NCBI GenBank assembly: GCA_033239125.1
Contig: BSWB01000005.1
Coordinates: 98,889,994 to 98,953,993 of the forward strand
Source: Fagopyrum homotropicum
Taxonomy: Eukaryota; Streptophyta; Magnoliopsida; Caryophyllales; Polygonaceae
Direction of reading: 5' to 3'
DNA length: 64,000 nucleotides
The notes under the pieces are model-generated. The model was given only the letters and a program-made list of their open reading frames with translations, was not told the DNA's origin and did not search any database. Position numbers and translations under genes: made by a program. Positions 46,549 through 58,660 of this stretch are shown here, in pieces (the stretch's first letter is position 1; every line of letters begins with the position of its first letter).

Positions 46549-47941
46549 ATGGCACCCAAAAGCAAGAAATCCGCTCCTCAAGCTCCCAAAAAGAAATTTG
46601 TTCAAAGCCCCTCAATTACAAAGGAAGAAATAATTTTTGAGGATTTGGACATTTCTCAAACGACTAGTCTTCCCAAATCTTGGTTCATCAATTTTAAAGC
46701 TTTAGGATCTTGGCTTGATGGCTTTCACAATCGACCGCTCTGTATGTGTGATCTGGTGGACACTGATTTTCTTGAAACTCTTCAGATTCCATGCATAAAC
46801 AAGCTCAAAAGTTCAATTATCTGGAAAGTCCTAAGCCTTGGAGATTGTGCTTTTTCACGGCTCACGAGGATGTTCTATGTTAATCTCATCACAAAAAAAG
46901 GGACAAATGATTTATCACTCTTGAATCTTCAGTGAAAGGTACCCGATTTCACTCACTTCTTCTGTTTTAAGTGAGATCTTTGGAATTGCTACAGATATTG
47001 TTTTCGGTCATCCTTCAAGATCAGAGAGTGTTTGTATTGCTAAGGAGAAATTTTTGGTTCCGAATTCAACCTCATGTCAACTTACTCATACCTCTCTAAC
47101 CTTAGAGGCTAAAATAGTGCTTACCATTCTGGTTCGATGTGTTGTTCCTCGTGCAAACTCAAGAGAATGGCTGGCTGACCAATCTTTGGAACTAATTCAT
47201 CTGATTATGTCTGATCTAGACATAGATGTACCTAATCTTATTCTCAACCATATGATACATTTTGTCAACTCTAAGCGACCTATTCCTCTTCCTTATGGAA
47301 ACTTGCTGCCTAAGATCTTTGATTATTTCAAAATTGATACATCCTCTGAAGATCGACAATCAATTTCTGGTAAGATTGATGAGAACTGCTTAGAAAGATT
47401 GGGGATTGAGAAGACTCTTGCAGGCTCATGGACTTTAAAAGGGAAATGAACTACTCAAATTCCAATTGAGGAGGCTCAAACATCTCCTACTCCTACTCCA
47501 GAAATTAGGTTAGAAGGTTGTGAAAGAGAAATGGTATGTTTGAATCGTGAACTGTCTGATTTTCAGTTTGATACTAAGAGACGAATGGATGTAAATTTTG
47601 AGCTGCTATCTACCATAAATGCTATAGTCAATGAAATGTATTTGATGAATGCTCTTACTCTGACTACTATGGGAAGTATTTTGCCCATGCTTGAAGATGT
47701 AGCTCAACATACTCAAGAGAAAGTTGAAAATGTACTGATGAATTGCAAACGACGTGTACAAAATAAATCTATTTTGTATCCAACTCATTTTGAGCCAACC
47801 TTTCTGCTAGTAGTTGAATATGAAGTTGTTAAGGAACGAAGAGCTGAAGAAAAGAAACGACGTTTAGCAGCTGAAATGGATGATTGGAGAAATAAGAAAT
47901 CTTCATTTAAAGGAAAAAGGCGGTTCTATGGGGAGGTTTGA
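46549..47941 (+). pseudogene. Sirevirus env-like ORF, decayed
   Basis: ATG at 46549 (MAPKSKKSAPQ) begins a basic N-terminus; a stop at 46933-46935 and a frameshift follow. The frame resumes at 47054-47449 and 47531-47941, with one stop between, and ends in a Lys/Arg/Glu-rich helical tail (ERRAEEKKRRLAAEMDDW). Position and shape fit the env-like ORF of Sireviruses. No membrane segment is evident in the readable parts. Confidence 0.6.
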
Positions 47942-48184
47942 GCTAGATGGTTGAGGAAACTATCTTGTTTTGTGGTTTTGTGGAAATACTTTTTGGATTG
48001 TAATGTTTTAAAACTCCCTTGCTTTAACTATTTTTCTCCCTTGTTGAAAGACAAAGGGGGAGAAATGAATGTGATCCGATATTCGATATTCTGCATTCTG
48101 CATTTTAGGTTTTGATATTCATATATATCCATTGCTAACCTTACAAATGTAGGTACGAAAAACATTTGTGGTGTCTTCCATCAA

Positions 48185-48193
48185 GGGGGAGAT
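48185..48193 (+). other. 3' polypurine tract of the Sirevirus
   Basis: AAGGGGGAGAT directly precedes TGTAAACTCC. Two similar GGGGGAG tracts are at 46282-46288 and 48056-48062; multiple purine tracts are, as I recall, typical of Sireviruses. Confidence 0.7.
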
Positions 48194-49407
48194 TGTAAAC
48201 TCCACCTTGATTATAAAGGTTTTACACGTGTTTCTGATGAAAGACTTAAACACAAATAAAGTTTTTGATACACTAACCAATGAATTATTATATCGTATTA
48301 TTGCTTGGTTTGGTGATTTGGAATATTTAAAATACAGGTTCTACAAGAGACTTTAAAAGACCTTGGAGTTCAAAGGCCTTGAAATGAATTCCAAGGGAAC
48401 GAAGAGGTCAAGGGCGTACTATCCAAAGATTTCAAATCACAAAGAAGATCTTCCACGAGAGACTTGCTCAAACAAGAAGATTTGAGAAGATATGATCAAG
48501 TGAAGATCTCAACCGACCAACAAAGAAGATCTTACAAAGATCCTTAACTGAAAAGCACAAAGATTCTCTCATCTAGATTTGAAGATTGTTACAACAAATG
48601 AGAAGATCAAGGAGCGAGAGATCAACGTGTTCTCAGGATATGAAAATCCACAACGTCCATCTCATCTCAACCAAAGAGAGATCTTCATACAGAAGAAGAG
48701 TGATCTCCAAACGGTCATTTTTCCAATGGCTAGAAGACTTCTCCATAGAAGGGTATAAATGAAAATGACGATTGAAGAACAAGGAGACAAGTCTGCACAG
48801 AAACATCCATAGTCTTCAAGCGATCCAAAGTTATCTTCATTTGATAAATAGTTTTTCTTTCTCTCTTTCTAAAAAGCTTTATCCCCTAGAGAGAGATAAA
48901 ACTCGAGAGCTCCATTGGCATATCTAAAGAGTGTTATACTCGAGTATGTGTTACTCTACGAAGTAACTAGGCTATTATAGCAAGGTGAAGAGTTGGAGCT
49001 AGATCGCAGCATTGGCTACAGTGAGAGAAGAAGGGGATTTCTTCTAGTTTGCATCTAGGACTCTTTGACGCTGATAATAGATAGTTAGATCCTAAGGCTA
49101 TACCCTGGGACGGAGAGTAGGCTATTTAGAGCCAAACTTCGTAAACATATCCTTGTGTCGATCTTTTACATTCCGCACTATATCTTGTTTATTGTGACAC
49201 TTTGTTTTGCAGGACTTTAAAGTCAAGGCCCTTGAAAGTTGTTTCAAAGCCCTTGAAATCAAAGTTTCACAAAGAACTGAGATCGACATCAAGGCCCTTG
49301 AAATTGATTTCAAGGCCTTGAGATTGGTTTTGCGAAAATTTCTCATACTCTATTCAACCCCCCTTCTAGAGTATATTTATCCTTTATATTAACCTAACGG
49401 TTCGTCA
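48194..49407 (+). repeat. 3' LTR of the Sirevirus (end approximate)
   Basis: Begins TGTAAACTCC after the purine tract. Contains CAAAGGCCTTGAAA near 48371 and a cluster of CAAGGCC(C)TTGA units at 49222-49321. The end is placed at the CA near 49407, after the CAACCCCCCTTCTAGAG stretch, but there is no second LTR to confirm it. Confidence 0.6.
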
Positions 49408-50085
49408 TGTATGTTTATACCAACGCCTCCCTCATTTCACTCTCATTTCATCGCTAACGACGATGCAACGTCTTCATTCTCTTCCTCGCTTTTGCAATCC
49501 TTTAATTCTTATCGATCCACTATGCATACACCCTCTTGTCTCCTCCGATTCGCATCGCTTCTACAATCCTCTTCCTCTCTTCTACAATCTCCTACACGAT
49601 TTCCACTTTTTGCTCGCCTCTATCTTTCGCTTGTTTTCTATGTTCGTAGAGAAGAACATTGTCCGGTCTAAGAAAGATTCGAGGTCCTAATAAGTTAATC
49701 TCTGCACTCAATTACATCATTGGTTATAATTTAATCCTTTTTCTCACGCTTGTTGGTTGTGGGTGTGGAAAACTCAATCCCTTGATGCCCAAAATAAAGT
49801 CTAAAATAGGGAAATTAGTGGTTGTGAATCGGGCTGAAAATTGACGGTGGATGGAAATTGGATAAAGTGAAGTTTGCTGACTACTTGTGTGTCTTGATTT
49901 TGGCTATAAATTGATTAAAAATTGGTAGTGGCTTAGCCTAGAATTATTTTCGTAATAAATATATGTGATTTGCTTCTTCAAATCAAATTTTCTTCCTTAT
50001 ATGATGATTTGTTGAGACTTATATTGTATATCACACATGGGCTGCTAATCTTTAGCTTGATATACAATTGTTTGCTGATTATTTT
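49408..50085. other. AT-rich intergenic DNA, no gene seen
   Basis: Short overlapping frames at 49411-49690 are Ser/His/Leu-rich in competing frames, with no homology I recognise. Confidence 0.5.
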
Positions 50086-50158
50086 TAGCCTATTAGCTTA
50101 TATGACAGAGTAATGTGTAGTAATGCACATCGCGTGGGTTCGAATCCCACATAGGCTA
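50086..50158 (+). pseudogene. tRNA-like relic (73 nt)
   Basis: The ends TAGCCTA and TAGGCTA pair over 7 bp; the T arm GTGGG-TTCGAAT-CCCAC is perfect; length is 73. The D arm is poor, and the anticodon arm (ATGTG/CACAT) has an 8-nt loop, TAGTAATG, so I cannot assign an isotype. Best read as a decayed tRNA or a tRNA-derived repeat. Confidence 0.5.
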
Positions 50159-51181
50159 CGTTGTTGTACAAACTTTCAATTTTATTCTTCTTCTTAATAA
50201 GTTCTAATCTGTCAAATGTTACAAGTCAAGAGAAGCTAATTTGGGGTGTTGTATAATTGTATGAAATAAGGTTCAAATAAGGATTTAGTGTTGGGAAAAA
50301 CTAACATATGATATTTATTTTGATATTTTCCTTTATTATTGACTTGATTTGTTATTGCTAGTGTGCTGTGATATTGTGCTATTTATAGTGTTTGTTGTGT
50401 GTTATGTTGGTAATATGCTTATGTATGTAAAATGCGGATTTTGCTGCTGCTACTTAACTTGTAAGATTTTTGTGAAAATTATTTTCTAGGTTTGTTATAG
50501 TGGTTCTATGATTCTTTATGCCACCGTAATAATTAATTAACAATTATTGACTTGGTTTGTTGCTACTAGTTTTCTTAAATGGTCAAGCAACATAGTTTTG
50601 ACAGGAAATCCGCCTTAGCCATCTTATAGTTGCAATATTTAGAGCATTCTATTGAGGTCATGACATCCTTACAAAATAGTAAAGTACAAAACAACAATCA
50701 ATGATACACCAAGCTTTAATACCTAAGCACTTGAGTTTGTTTCAAACGTGAAACCTACTATTCCACATATCTAGGGCTCCCTAAAAGTTGTTAAAGAAGA
50801 CTATAATAAGCTTTGCTTGGTATTACTTGATAAGGTCTACCTACAAGGATATATTACATCAACTCAATATAGTCTCTTAATGTAAATTTTCAAGGACGCT
50901 TTCACGGGGAAAAATGGTACCATTATAATGTACTATATAACACTAAGCAACTGAGAGGAATTTAAGTGTAAAGAATGATGTGAGCCTTGCAAGGTTGTGG
51001 ATGAATTTTATATGGTTAGTATAATTGTTGGGCATTTGTATAATATCACAACCAAAGAGATTAACGGTGATACACTACAAACTAAAGTAAAAATTTGTCA
51101 TTTAAGTGGTTTCATGCACTATAAATCGACAATTTAAAATATTTAAGAAGCAAGATCACAATCAAAGTATGTTTGACAATG
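50159..51181. other. AT-rich intergenic DNA between inverted tRNA-like relics
   Basis: No coding frame of note. The two tRNA-like sequences face each other across this kilobase. Confidence 0.45.
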
Positions 51182-51227
51182 TAGCTTATGTGGGATTCGA
51201 ACCCACACCATTTATGCTAATAGGCTG
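51182..51227 (-). pseudogene. Second tRNA-like relic, shortened and inverted
   Basis: On the - strand it reads AGCCTATTAGCATAAATGG, then GTGTGGGTTCGAATCCCAC and ATAAGCTA. It keeps both ends and the T arm of the relic at 50086 but lacks most of the middle. Confidence 0.5.
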
Positions 51228-52736
51228 AGAATTTTGGTCAAAACAAGAATAAAAATCTCCATCTCACAGTGTCTACTTAGTTAGGTCGAGGATTCCAAAG
51301 ATCACCACTATCCACAAACAACAATCTTCATTGACATAGGTAATCATATATGAAATTATTCGCGAAAGGAGATGGAAGTAATATAAACAACAAACCACAA
51401 TCAATTATTAGCAACTATAACTTTTCTGTCATTTGTTTTAGTTTACGGTAACACTCTATCCATTGATGTCTATGTCTCTCTTACTGTCTATTATGTTTAA
51501 GAGTTATACTAGTTTTTTTTCTTTCTAAATTTTGTTGTATTGTATCAATTTATACTAGAAGTGAACTAGTTATCTAGGCACTCAACATTCAGCAATATCT
51601 CCGATCACTCGGCATTCGGTATAACGTACAACGTCTATTTTGTAAGTTAACAAAAAGTTATTGGCATAAGAAATGATATCAGAATAGATATTAGGATCCT
51701 ACACTAACCTCTACCCCTGTCAAACTTTCAAGCATAAAAATCCCTAATTTCCAAATATAAAAGCAAATTAAAATTAATATAACCGATAAAAATGAAACAA
51801 ACAAATTAAATAACTAACCTAGCATTTGAATTTGAGGAGCCATTCACAAGACACCAAGTATCAATTGCAACTTCACATTGTCCCATTCCATAGGCAAATC
51901 AAAATTGATGCTTCGAACAAGCAACAGACGGAGGCGAAGAAGAAGCAACAAACGAGATAGAGGATGATATTCTTACCTGTTTGCAGAGAATAAGCGAGAG
52001 AGTTGCGAACAAGCAACAAACGAGAGGTTTCTATGGGATGGAAGCGGCAACATCATTCTTAGGCGATAGAGATTCAAAGAAGCGGTGGAGGAGAATTGCT
52101 TATCAAAGGCGCAGAAGAAGCGTAAATTTTATTTTCTTAAAAATAATTTTAATACTAGTTATAAAATTAGCATTATTTTAAATCTACCACTGATTTGTTT
52201 TAACTAAATATAAGGATTAAAAATAAAACTTTTCATGATAAAAAGGTTTATATAGAATGTTGAGTTTTCGGCCCTTTCCCTAACCGAGTATATACTCTTT
52301 TCACGCAATCCTATAAAATATGTTGGATATATTATCGTCATGCAAGGTTAGCGTAGAGTGCGTTTTCTAATTTCCACCAAAGTAGGCATCTGACGGAGTC
52401 GACATCGCCCGATCTTCCTTTTCTTTCCTTCACTCTAATACTCTCCTTCCTCACTTTCTGATGAGCAATCACAATATGCAGAAAACCTAACACTTGTTGT
52501 CTAGGCTGATTCTAGTGACTTTAGATCGAAATTCACTGGATATGGTTTGCTTACGGTGCTCTCAATCATTCACTATGTAAATCTCATCTTCTTTTGTTGC
52601 CTTCACATGTAATGTAAGATGCGATCAATTCTATTTCCCCTTTTTGTTTACTGGATCACGTTGTCTTGTTGACACTTTGTATTTATGAAATTTCCCCCTT
52701 CTCAGGTATGATAATCTCATAAGAAAAGTAGAAGAA
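51228..52736. other. Intergenic DNA and probable AUG1 promoter/5' UTR
   Basis: AT-rich up to about 52380 with no gene. From about 52400 a CT-rich leader precedes AUG1; CACTATGTAAATC near 52573 and TTCTCAGGTATG near 52703 could bound a 5' UTR intron. This is inferred from splice-like words only. Confidence 0.4.
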
Positions 52737-53976
52737 ATGAGTGATTTTGAATCAAAAGGCAGTCTCGATGCCACTCGAATTCAAGAGATTAACGTTTGGC
52801 TTGATTCTCAGTTTGGCGACATCGGCAAAGATGTCCCCAAATTTGAATACACACCTTCCAGCATTTCCCATTTGCATAATCTCTCCACGATCTCCCAAGC
52901 CAAGACGCAGGTTATTGGTGTTGTTGCCAATGATTTACGGCAAAAAGCTATCGAGTATCGAGCAAAAGGTTAGTGGATGAAAATCCCTATTGGAATTTGA
53001 TTTTATGCTGCAACTCAATTGAGATATATCAATGCAAGTGCTTTGTGTTTAGATGCGGCGATTAGAGAAATACTAGAGAATGTAGGATTAACACAAGAGA
53101 GTTTGCCTTGTAATGCGATTACTTCAGCAAAAGTTGTTGGCAATGTGGCAAATTTGTTGAATATGAGAGACACTGAATTAAGCAGGTGACTGAAAAATCT
53201 GTGATTCAGTTTTTATTATTGTATGAGTTGTGGGTTCTTATGATTAATTGATATCATCAGTTTCCTGGTGGCAGCGGGAGATATTTCTCTAAGGAGGACC
53301 GGAGTCGATGAGGAAAGGGGTAAAGTGAAAAAAGAGTCGAAAGTTGTTCTTGATTACATTCGTAAGGCAATAGCCAGACTGACTTATCTGAAGAGGTAGT
53401 TTAACAAGTTGAGAATGCTTAGTTTCTTCAATATCTTGACAACTCTGCTCTTGTTAATTAGGATACTAGCTCAATTGGAAGATGATGTACCTCCTTGTGA
53501 AGCTGAAATGGAGAAGTGGAACAAAAACATGGCTCATATGGTATCAAAGGAGCAAGAATACATTCAACGTTTTTCCAACTACACGGTACGTACGTAAAAA
53601 AGGGCATTTTTTTATTACAATATATGTATATATGTGTGTGTTTAAAGTAAGGAAGATGACCATGCACATTGAGCAGAGACTGCTGAATCGTGTGGGTTAC
53701 ACTCCAGAGATTAGCCACTGCTTGCTTGTTGAAACAGCGGAGAAGCGGAAGGAGCTAGAGAAGAATACGAAGCCAATCCTTGAGACCTTGAAGAGTTACC
53801 GACACTTGCCACCGGTAAGAATTAATGTGATGAAATGTGATTCAGAATTTTCCTTTCTGACAGATGTAATGGTTCAGGATAAAGCCTTGGCAACACTTGC
53901 TATCGAAGACAAGAAAATGCAATATGCTGCTGCGGAGAACTACCTTGAGGAGGTGTTGCAATCTGCGCTTGATTAA
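52737..53976 (+). CDS. AUG1: AUGMIN subunit 1 (HAUS1 homologue), six coding exons
   Basis: Exons 52737-52968, 53053-53185, 53261-53395, 53462-53585, 53674-53814 and 53878-53976 join with GT-AG introns and consistent phases into 288 codons including the stop (287 aa). The product is a mostly coiled-coil protein: EINVWLDSQFGDIGKD at the N-terminus, then NVANLLNMRDTELSS, GDISLRRTGVDEERGK, LAQLEDDVPPCEAEM, LLNRVGYTPEISH and DKALATLAIEDKKMQYAAA. These match the plant AUG1 family throughout, and the length is close to the roughly 300 aa of the family. AUG1 is part of the eight-subunit augmin complex, which recruits gamma-tubulin to existing microtubules for branching nucleation in spindle and phragmoplast. 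The fifth acceptor could be 53674 or 53677, a one-residue difference. No defect seen. Confidence 0.93.
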
Positions 53977-54385
53977 AGAGATCATCGTCGATCACTTTTT
54001 CCATTTCTATGTCCCATTCTTATAATGTAGTCAACTTACCTCCTCCTCTTTCACATTGTTTGTTGGGTAAAAAAATGAATTACTCAAGAGAATATAAGAA
54101 AATTTGAGCATCTCCAATAATTGATTTTGCTTTAGTAATTAACATTATTTTTGTGGTGTGTTATATACCCAACGCCTAATTTACTTGCTGCTGACTTTCG
54201 TCACAAGACGTCAGCGTCCAGCTTTGAGCGCAAAAAATAAAAATTGGGTGCCGGCTCTTGGTGTCCGGAGTTGATTTGCAAATATTTTGAGTGTTGTCAT
54301 TATAAGCCTCGAAAAACCGATTAACCGACTCCCACACCTAATAAATTTCTCTTTTTCCCGTACACAATAATGCAAGCTACTTAAA
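53977..54385. other. AUG1 3' UTR and intergenic DNA
   Basis: A 3' untranslated region is likely up to about 54100. Beyond that I see no gene. Confidence 0.4.
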
Positions 54386-54605
54386 GGTGTGTTTTGTATG
54401 AGATTATTGAGGATTATTTTAGATTATATTAAAGAGATTATATTTTAGGGTTTGTTTGGTGAGAGATGGAGATTGTAGATGGATTATTAAAATGGCTTAT
54501 ATGTGTGAAAATAACCCTTTCATCCAGGGTTATTGGAGATTAATCTTTTATAATTTTCATCTAGATTAATCTTCTAAAAAAACTACATCTGATACCAAAC
54601 ACACC
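54386..54605. mobile_element. Small inverted-repeat element (MITE-like, 220 bp)
   Basis: Ends GGTGTGTTTTGTATGAGAT and, on the other strand, GGTGTGTTTGGTATCAGAT are near-identical inverted repeats. Flanks TTAA and GTTAG hint at a three-base TTA/TAA target as in Tourist-type elements, but the duplication is not exact. No coding capacity. A further AACACACCGAATACC near 54837 may belong to a larger or nested copy. Confidence 0.5.
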
Positions 54606-55229
54606 GTTAGGACTGTTCGGTAGAGAGAGTTGAAGGGGTTGAAGAGGATGATTGAGGATGTGATTTATGGAAAAATTTCAACCACATAGAGATAGATTAT
54701 GGTTAACAAAGCTTGCTATGCAAATTTTAATGAATAATAATTTTAATGAATTTATTTAAAAATAAAATCACACTTCAGATACTTCTAACTAATTTTACTA
54801 AAATGCTTACTGTATTACTAAAACATACTCTAAAACACACCGAATACCAATAATACACAATCATATATCACTATCATGTTACCGTAATGCTAAGTTTTCG
54901 ATAATATTTTTATAGCGCCAACGCCCAGTATTTCTTTTATTTTTTTAAAATGATAAATAAAAAATCGGGAACTATTGGATTGCGAGTTTTTTTTACGTTA
55001 GTAAAACGAAGACGGTGATATAGTTTTTTCGTTTTTTGACCTTTTTCAATAGAACCAATGACATTGTACCAATAAAGATTCATACTTATTACAACGTGAA
55101 TTGTACAATTATCATCTCGCCATCTTTTCCACTTGCTCTTTAACTATAACACATGCAAGACAAAATATTTTTCGAAAAAATAGACAATTTTAATTATGTC
55201 CATAAAAAATTAAATGATATCCTTACAAT
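54606..55229. other. AT-rich intergenic DNA, no gene seen
   Basis: No frame or motif I can support. Confidence 0.4.
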
Positions 55230-56459
55230 ATTATATATATTAAAGTAGGAGCCTCTATTGCCACGTGTCAAGCCACGGTTCTCCCAGCCCCAAATTTTTT
55301 TAAAAAAGTGGTTTTTAAAATTTAAAATCTATAAAAAAATATTTTAGTAAAGTCGTTAATTAAAGTTAAAATATATTTAAAATATCTTTGAATTTTGTTA
55401 TAGTAAATTTTAGTAAAACAATTAAATTTTAATTTTAGAAAAAATATCTACAAACTCTTTTTTATGTCAAATTATAAAAAATATCCAAAACGATAATGAC
55501 GAAGATTTTTTAAGATATTATCGATGATTTAACAATTTGTTGTGTATTTACAAAATCTTCTTTATGTCAGTTTAAAAAAAACATTATCAATATAAATTGT
55601 TCTAATAATAAAAATATAAAATGATATCAATGTTAATGTACAATTCAAATTTAATTATTTTTTTCAGTTTTTATTAAATATTTAAGTTATATCTACTCAA
55701 ATGATATAATGCTATTAATTTAATAATATCTCATTTTCGTAGTAGATCTATCCAGTCCAAATTTAATTGTAAAATTTCATGTACCTCAAATTCTCTTACT
55801 TTATGTTGATAATTAACATTGTATAACATTTTTAATAAATTAATTTTAACTGCATGAAGAGGATGTGAATAATTAAAAGATAACAAATTCATCTATATCT
55901 ATAATAGATATTTAAACCTCAAAATTGAAATGTTAGTAAATGAATTTGAATATTAACTGCAAAGAATTTGTTATTAAAATGTTCAATTCAAACCTCAATA
56001 TTAAAATGTTAGTAAATGAATTTGAATATTAATCGCAAAGAAGTTGTTAAAATATTCAATTCAAATCTCTAAATTAATTAAAAAAATTCAAACCGAAAAT
56101 AGTTGTTCTAAATATTAATCGGGAAAAAAAATTAAAGCTTGAAAATAAAATCCTTCAATAATGCCCTGTAATCAATATTGGAACTTGAAAGTTATGCTAC
56201 ACATAATTTTTATTTGGTCACAATAAAAAAAATGCAACTATAGTTATGATTTTCATCATGAGTGTCTAATTTTGTATGGGTTGGATTTGAAATATCATAC
56301 ATGTAAAAAAATTAATAATTTGATTGATTTAATATACAAATCATTTATCAGATTAAAAGTTTTATGGCAAATTTGGTTAGTAGGATTTATTAAAAAACAA
56401 AGATACTAAGTAGGCTTATTGTATTTTATGGTAAAGTAAATGTACCCCTTTTGTATTTT

Positions 56460-57300
56460 TTACCGTGAAAACCTAGCCGTCACTTATTCTTCAGCTTCTC
56501 CCTTATCTTCCTCACAAGCGCTACATATCGCCTCTTTGCTCTCTCTCCTCTACTTCCTTCAATCTTTAAATCTGGTATGAGAGCTACCTCCGGATTCCCA
56601 CGATCTTCCTTCCGATATGCTCCATCTTCCTTCCAATCTGCTCGATCCTCGCCGGAACAATAAACCTACAGTCCTCGGTGGCCAACTGCTCGATCCTCGC
56701 CGGAACAATAAACCTACAATCCTCGTTGGCCAACTGCTCGATCCTACCTACAGTCTCCATGGTGTGTTAACCTTCGGTATTACTTCTGTCTATATATCCA
56801 TCTGATTTTACTTTGATTCGATTTTACTTCTGTCTATCCATTCGATTTTACTTCTGGTATGAGGCGTCTTGTTGTATTCGTGATGGCTCTGTAATTTGCT
56901 ATCTTCTATCCATTTAATTTCACTTTGATTCGATTTTACTTTTGTCTCTGCTGAAAAAATTTGAGTTATTCATTCATTTTGTGCTTGTAATTTTGTTTCC
57001 GGAGTTAATAACCTGAAGCAGGTATGAATTTCTTGACTATTTGGCTTGTGTTTCATTTGGTGTTGCATATAGGCATCATGCCTTTGACATATATGGCTAA
57101 GAGACTGGATGAAGGTGTACTTTTCAAATACAAACTACTTCCGAGCACGAGCTTTTCTTATTGATACAACTATACAAGCACAAAAGAGACAGAAAACTTC
57201 AATTACCGTTGAAGTGTTGTTCCCAAAAGTCCCTTCGTTTCTCTTCTTACTAACACTACTTCTTCCTCTTTCTGTTGTGATTCTTGTTTCCATTTGAAGG
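56460..57300 (+). other. Possible captured gene fragment inside the Helitron
   Basis: This stretch is CT-rich and less AT-rich than its surroundings. It contains splice-like words and a frame at 56617-56805 reading LLDPRRNNKPT twice. I do not recognise the source gene. Confidence 0.3.
56638..56746 (+). repeat. About 51-bp tandem repeat, a little over two copies
   Basis: The unit begins CTGCTCGATCCTCGCCGGAA and continues through ACAATAAACCTACA to GGCCAA. The copies differ by a few bases. Confidence 0.75.
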
Positions 57301-57629
57301 CCAATTTGCGGTTTCACTCATCAATTTAGTACATGTGAGTTTAATTGATAGTGATTTCAATACTTGTATATGCCCAATGGTAGCATTAATCTGAAAATAA
57401 TGTTAATAGTCAAATTTTGGTTCATAACAGTGAATTTATGGTATGAAATATTTTTCTGGTATAGAATATTTCATACCAGAAATTCACCGATGGACTTATC
57501 AATGTACTGGAAGAGAAGAAGATGAACTTTTAGTCTATAATATAGCCATGTTGTAAACATTTTCTCATTTTTATGTATCAATGATAGACTTCTTAAGCAT
57601 GAAGATCAGTTCATCTGGTATGTAGCATA

Positions 57630-57990
57630 TCTTGTTTTAATATTGATCTGGTATGAATTTTCTCATGCCAAAATAATCAATTATGAAGTTATGAGTTTTT
57701 CAAATTCTGGTAGGAAAAAAATTATGGTATGTAATTTTCGTAGGAAAAAATTCTGGTATGAAAATTTTTGGTAAAAATTCCGGTATGTAAAAATTCTGGT
57801 ACGATAAACTTCTGGTATGTAATTTTCTAGTATGAAAAATCTGGTTGAATTTCTGGTATGTTATTTATGGTATGAGAAATTTCTGGTATGATAAACTTCT
57901 GGTATGTAAAAATTCTGGTATTTAAAAGTTCTGGTATTTAAAAATTCTGGTATGATAAAATTCTGATATGTGTAAATTCTGGTATGAGAA
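57630..57990 (+). repeat. Degenerate TTCTGGTATG-rich array
   Basis: TTCTGGTATG or TTCTGGTAT followed by AAAA/TAAA words occurs a dozen or more times at irregular spacing of 15-25 bp. No coding sense. Confidence 0.65.
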
Positions 57991-58559
57991 ATTTATTCCA
58001 GAAAATAAAAAGAAAATAATAAAGAAAGTCAAAAAGTCAAAAAAATAAATAAAATAAAAAATAAATTAAGTAATTAAGAATTAAAACTTAGACACCAAAC
58101 ATCATTTATTCCTTTCTTTCTAAATAGAAGGTAAATAACTATTACCTACTATTAAATGAAAGCGGTAAAAAATTTGGGGTACACTTTCTTAAACAAAAAC
58201 TCAAAAAAGCCTAGTATGTCAAATTCTCCCAAAGTTTTATAAGCTTCTGACATAATAATTTTTTTGGGTAGTGTAAGTATTCTATAATGAAAAGCTCACA
58301 ATTAACCACACAAATATTTTATAAATCTTTTTAAAAAATTATTTAATTATAAATATTTGAGTTATTAATATTTTATCAACCAACAAATTATTTGATAACT
58401 CAAAATTTCCCATATATATAGAACCATGCTATATCTTTACTCTTTTTTTTTTTTTTTTTATTTTTTTTTTATCTATAAATGTAATATAAAGTTTGTTCAT
58501 TTTTCCATCACAACATAATATAAATATTTAATTCAATTATATAAATAAATTTGAAACAA

Positions 58560-58563
<4 letters not shown>

Positions 58564-58601
<38 letters not shown>
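58564..58601. repeat. (TA)n microsatellite near the Helitron 3' end
   Basis: An uninterrupted TA run of about 38 bp, preceded by a poly-T tract at about 58441-58471. Confidence 0.9.
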
Positions 58602-58603
<2 letters not shown>

Positions 58604-58660
58604 ACACATTAAAGCATATTATTACTCAAAAACCGCACAAGGTGCGGGTAATATACTAGT

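Larger units (their letters stand above)
42870..49407 (+). mobile_element. Ty1/copia Sirevirus-type retrotransposon, 5'-truncated
   Basis: Starts abruptly in the region before integrase (KQIWVPKGT read at about 42897) with no gag, primer site or 5' LTR. Order integrase, RT, RNase H marks Ty1/copia. A further ORF after pol, several GGGGGAG purine tracts and a long LTR point to the Sirevirus (SIRE/Maximus) lineage. It adjoins the MULE protease gene; a 20-bp word, TGTAACAACATAAGTCAGTG, occurs at about 42679 and 42823 just before it. Confidence 0.85.
55230..58660 (+). mobile_element. Non-autonomous Helitron (about 3.4 kb)
   Basis: The 3' end has the classic form: a GC-rich hairpin CCGCACAAGGTGCGG at about 58633-58647, then GTAATATACTAGT ending in CTAGT at 58660, followed by T. 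The 5' end near 55230 reads TATATATATTAAAGTAGGAGCC, like plant Helitron 5' termini, but the exact TC start is not clear. No Rep/helicase frame is present. The interior is AT-rich with a less AT-rich insert at about 56460-57300. Confidence 0.6.

Noticed and set aside
49411..49690. Ser/Leu-rich short ORFs after the Sirevirus
   Set aside because: Competing frames, low complexity and no recognisable similarity.
50086..50158. Functional tRNA gene
   Set aside because: The anticodon loop has 8 nt in the best pairing and the D arm is weak; called a relic instead.
54107..54985. Second MITE starting at GAGCATCTCCAA near 54107
   Set aside because: The possible partner near 54970 matches only loosely and no target duplication was found.
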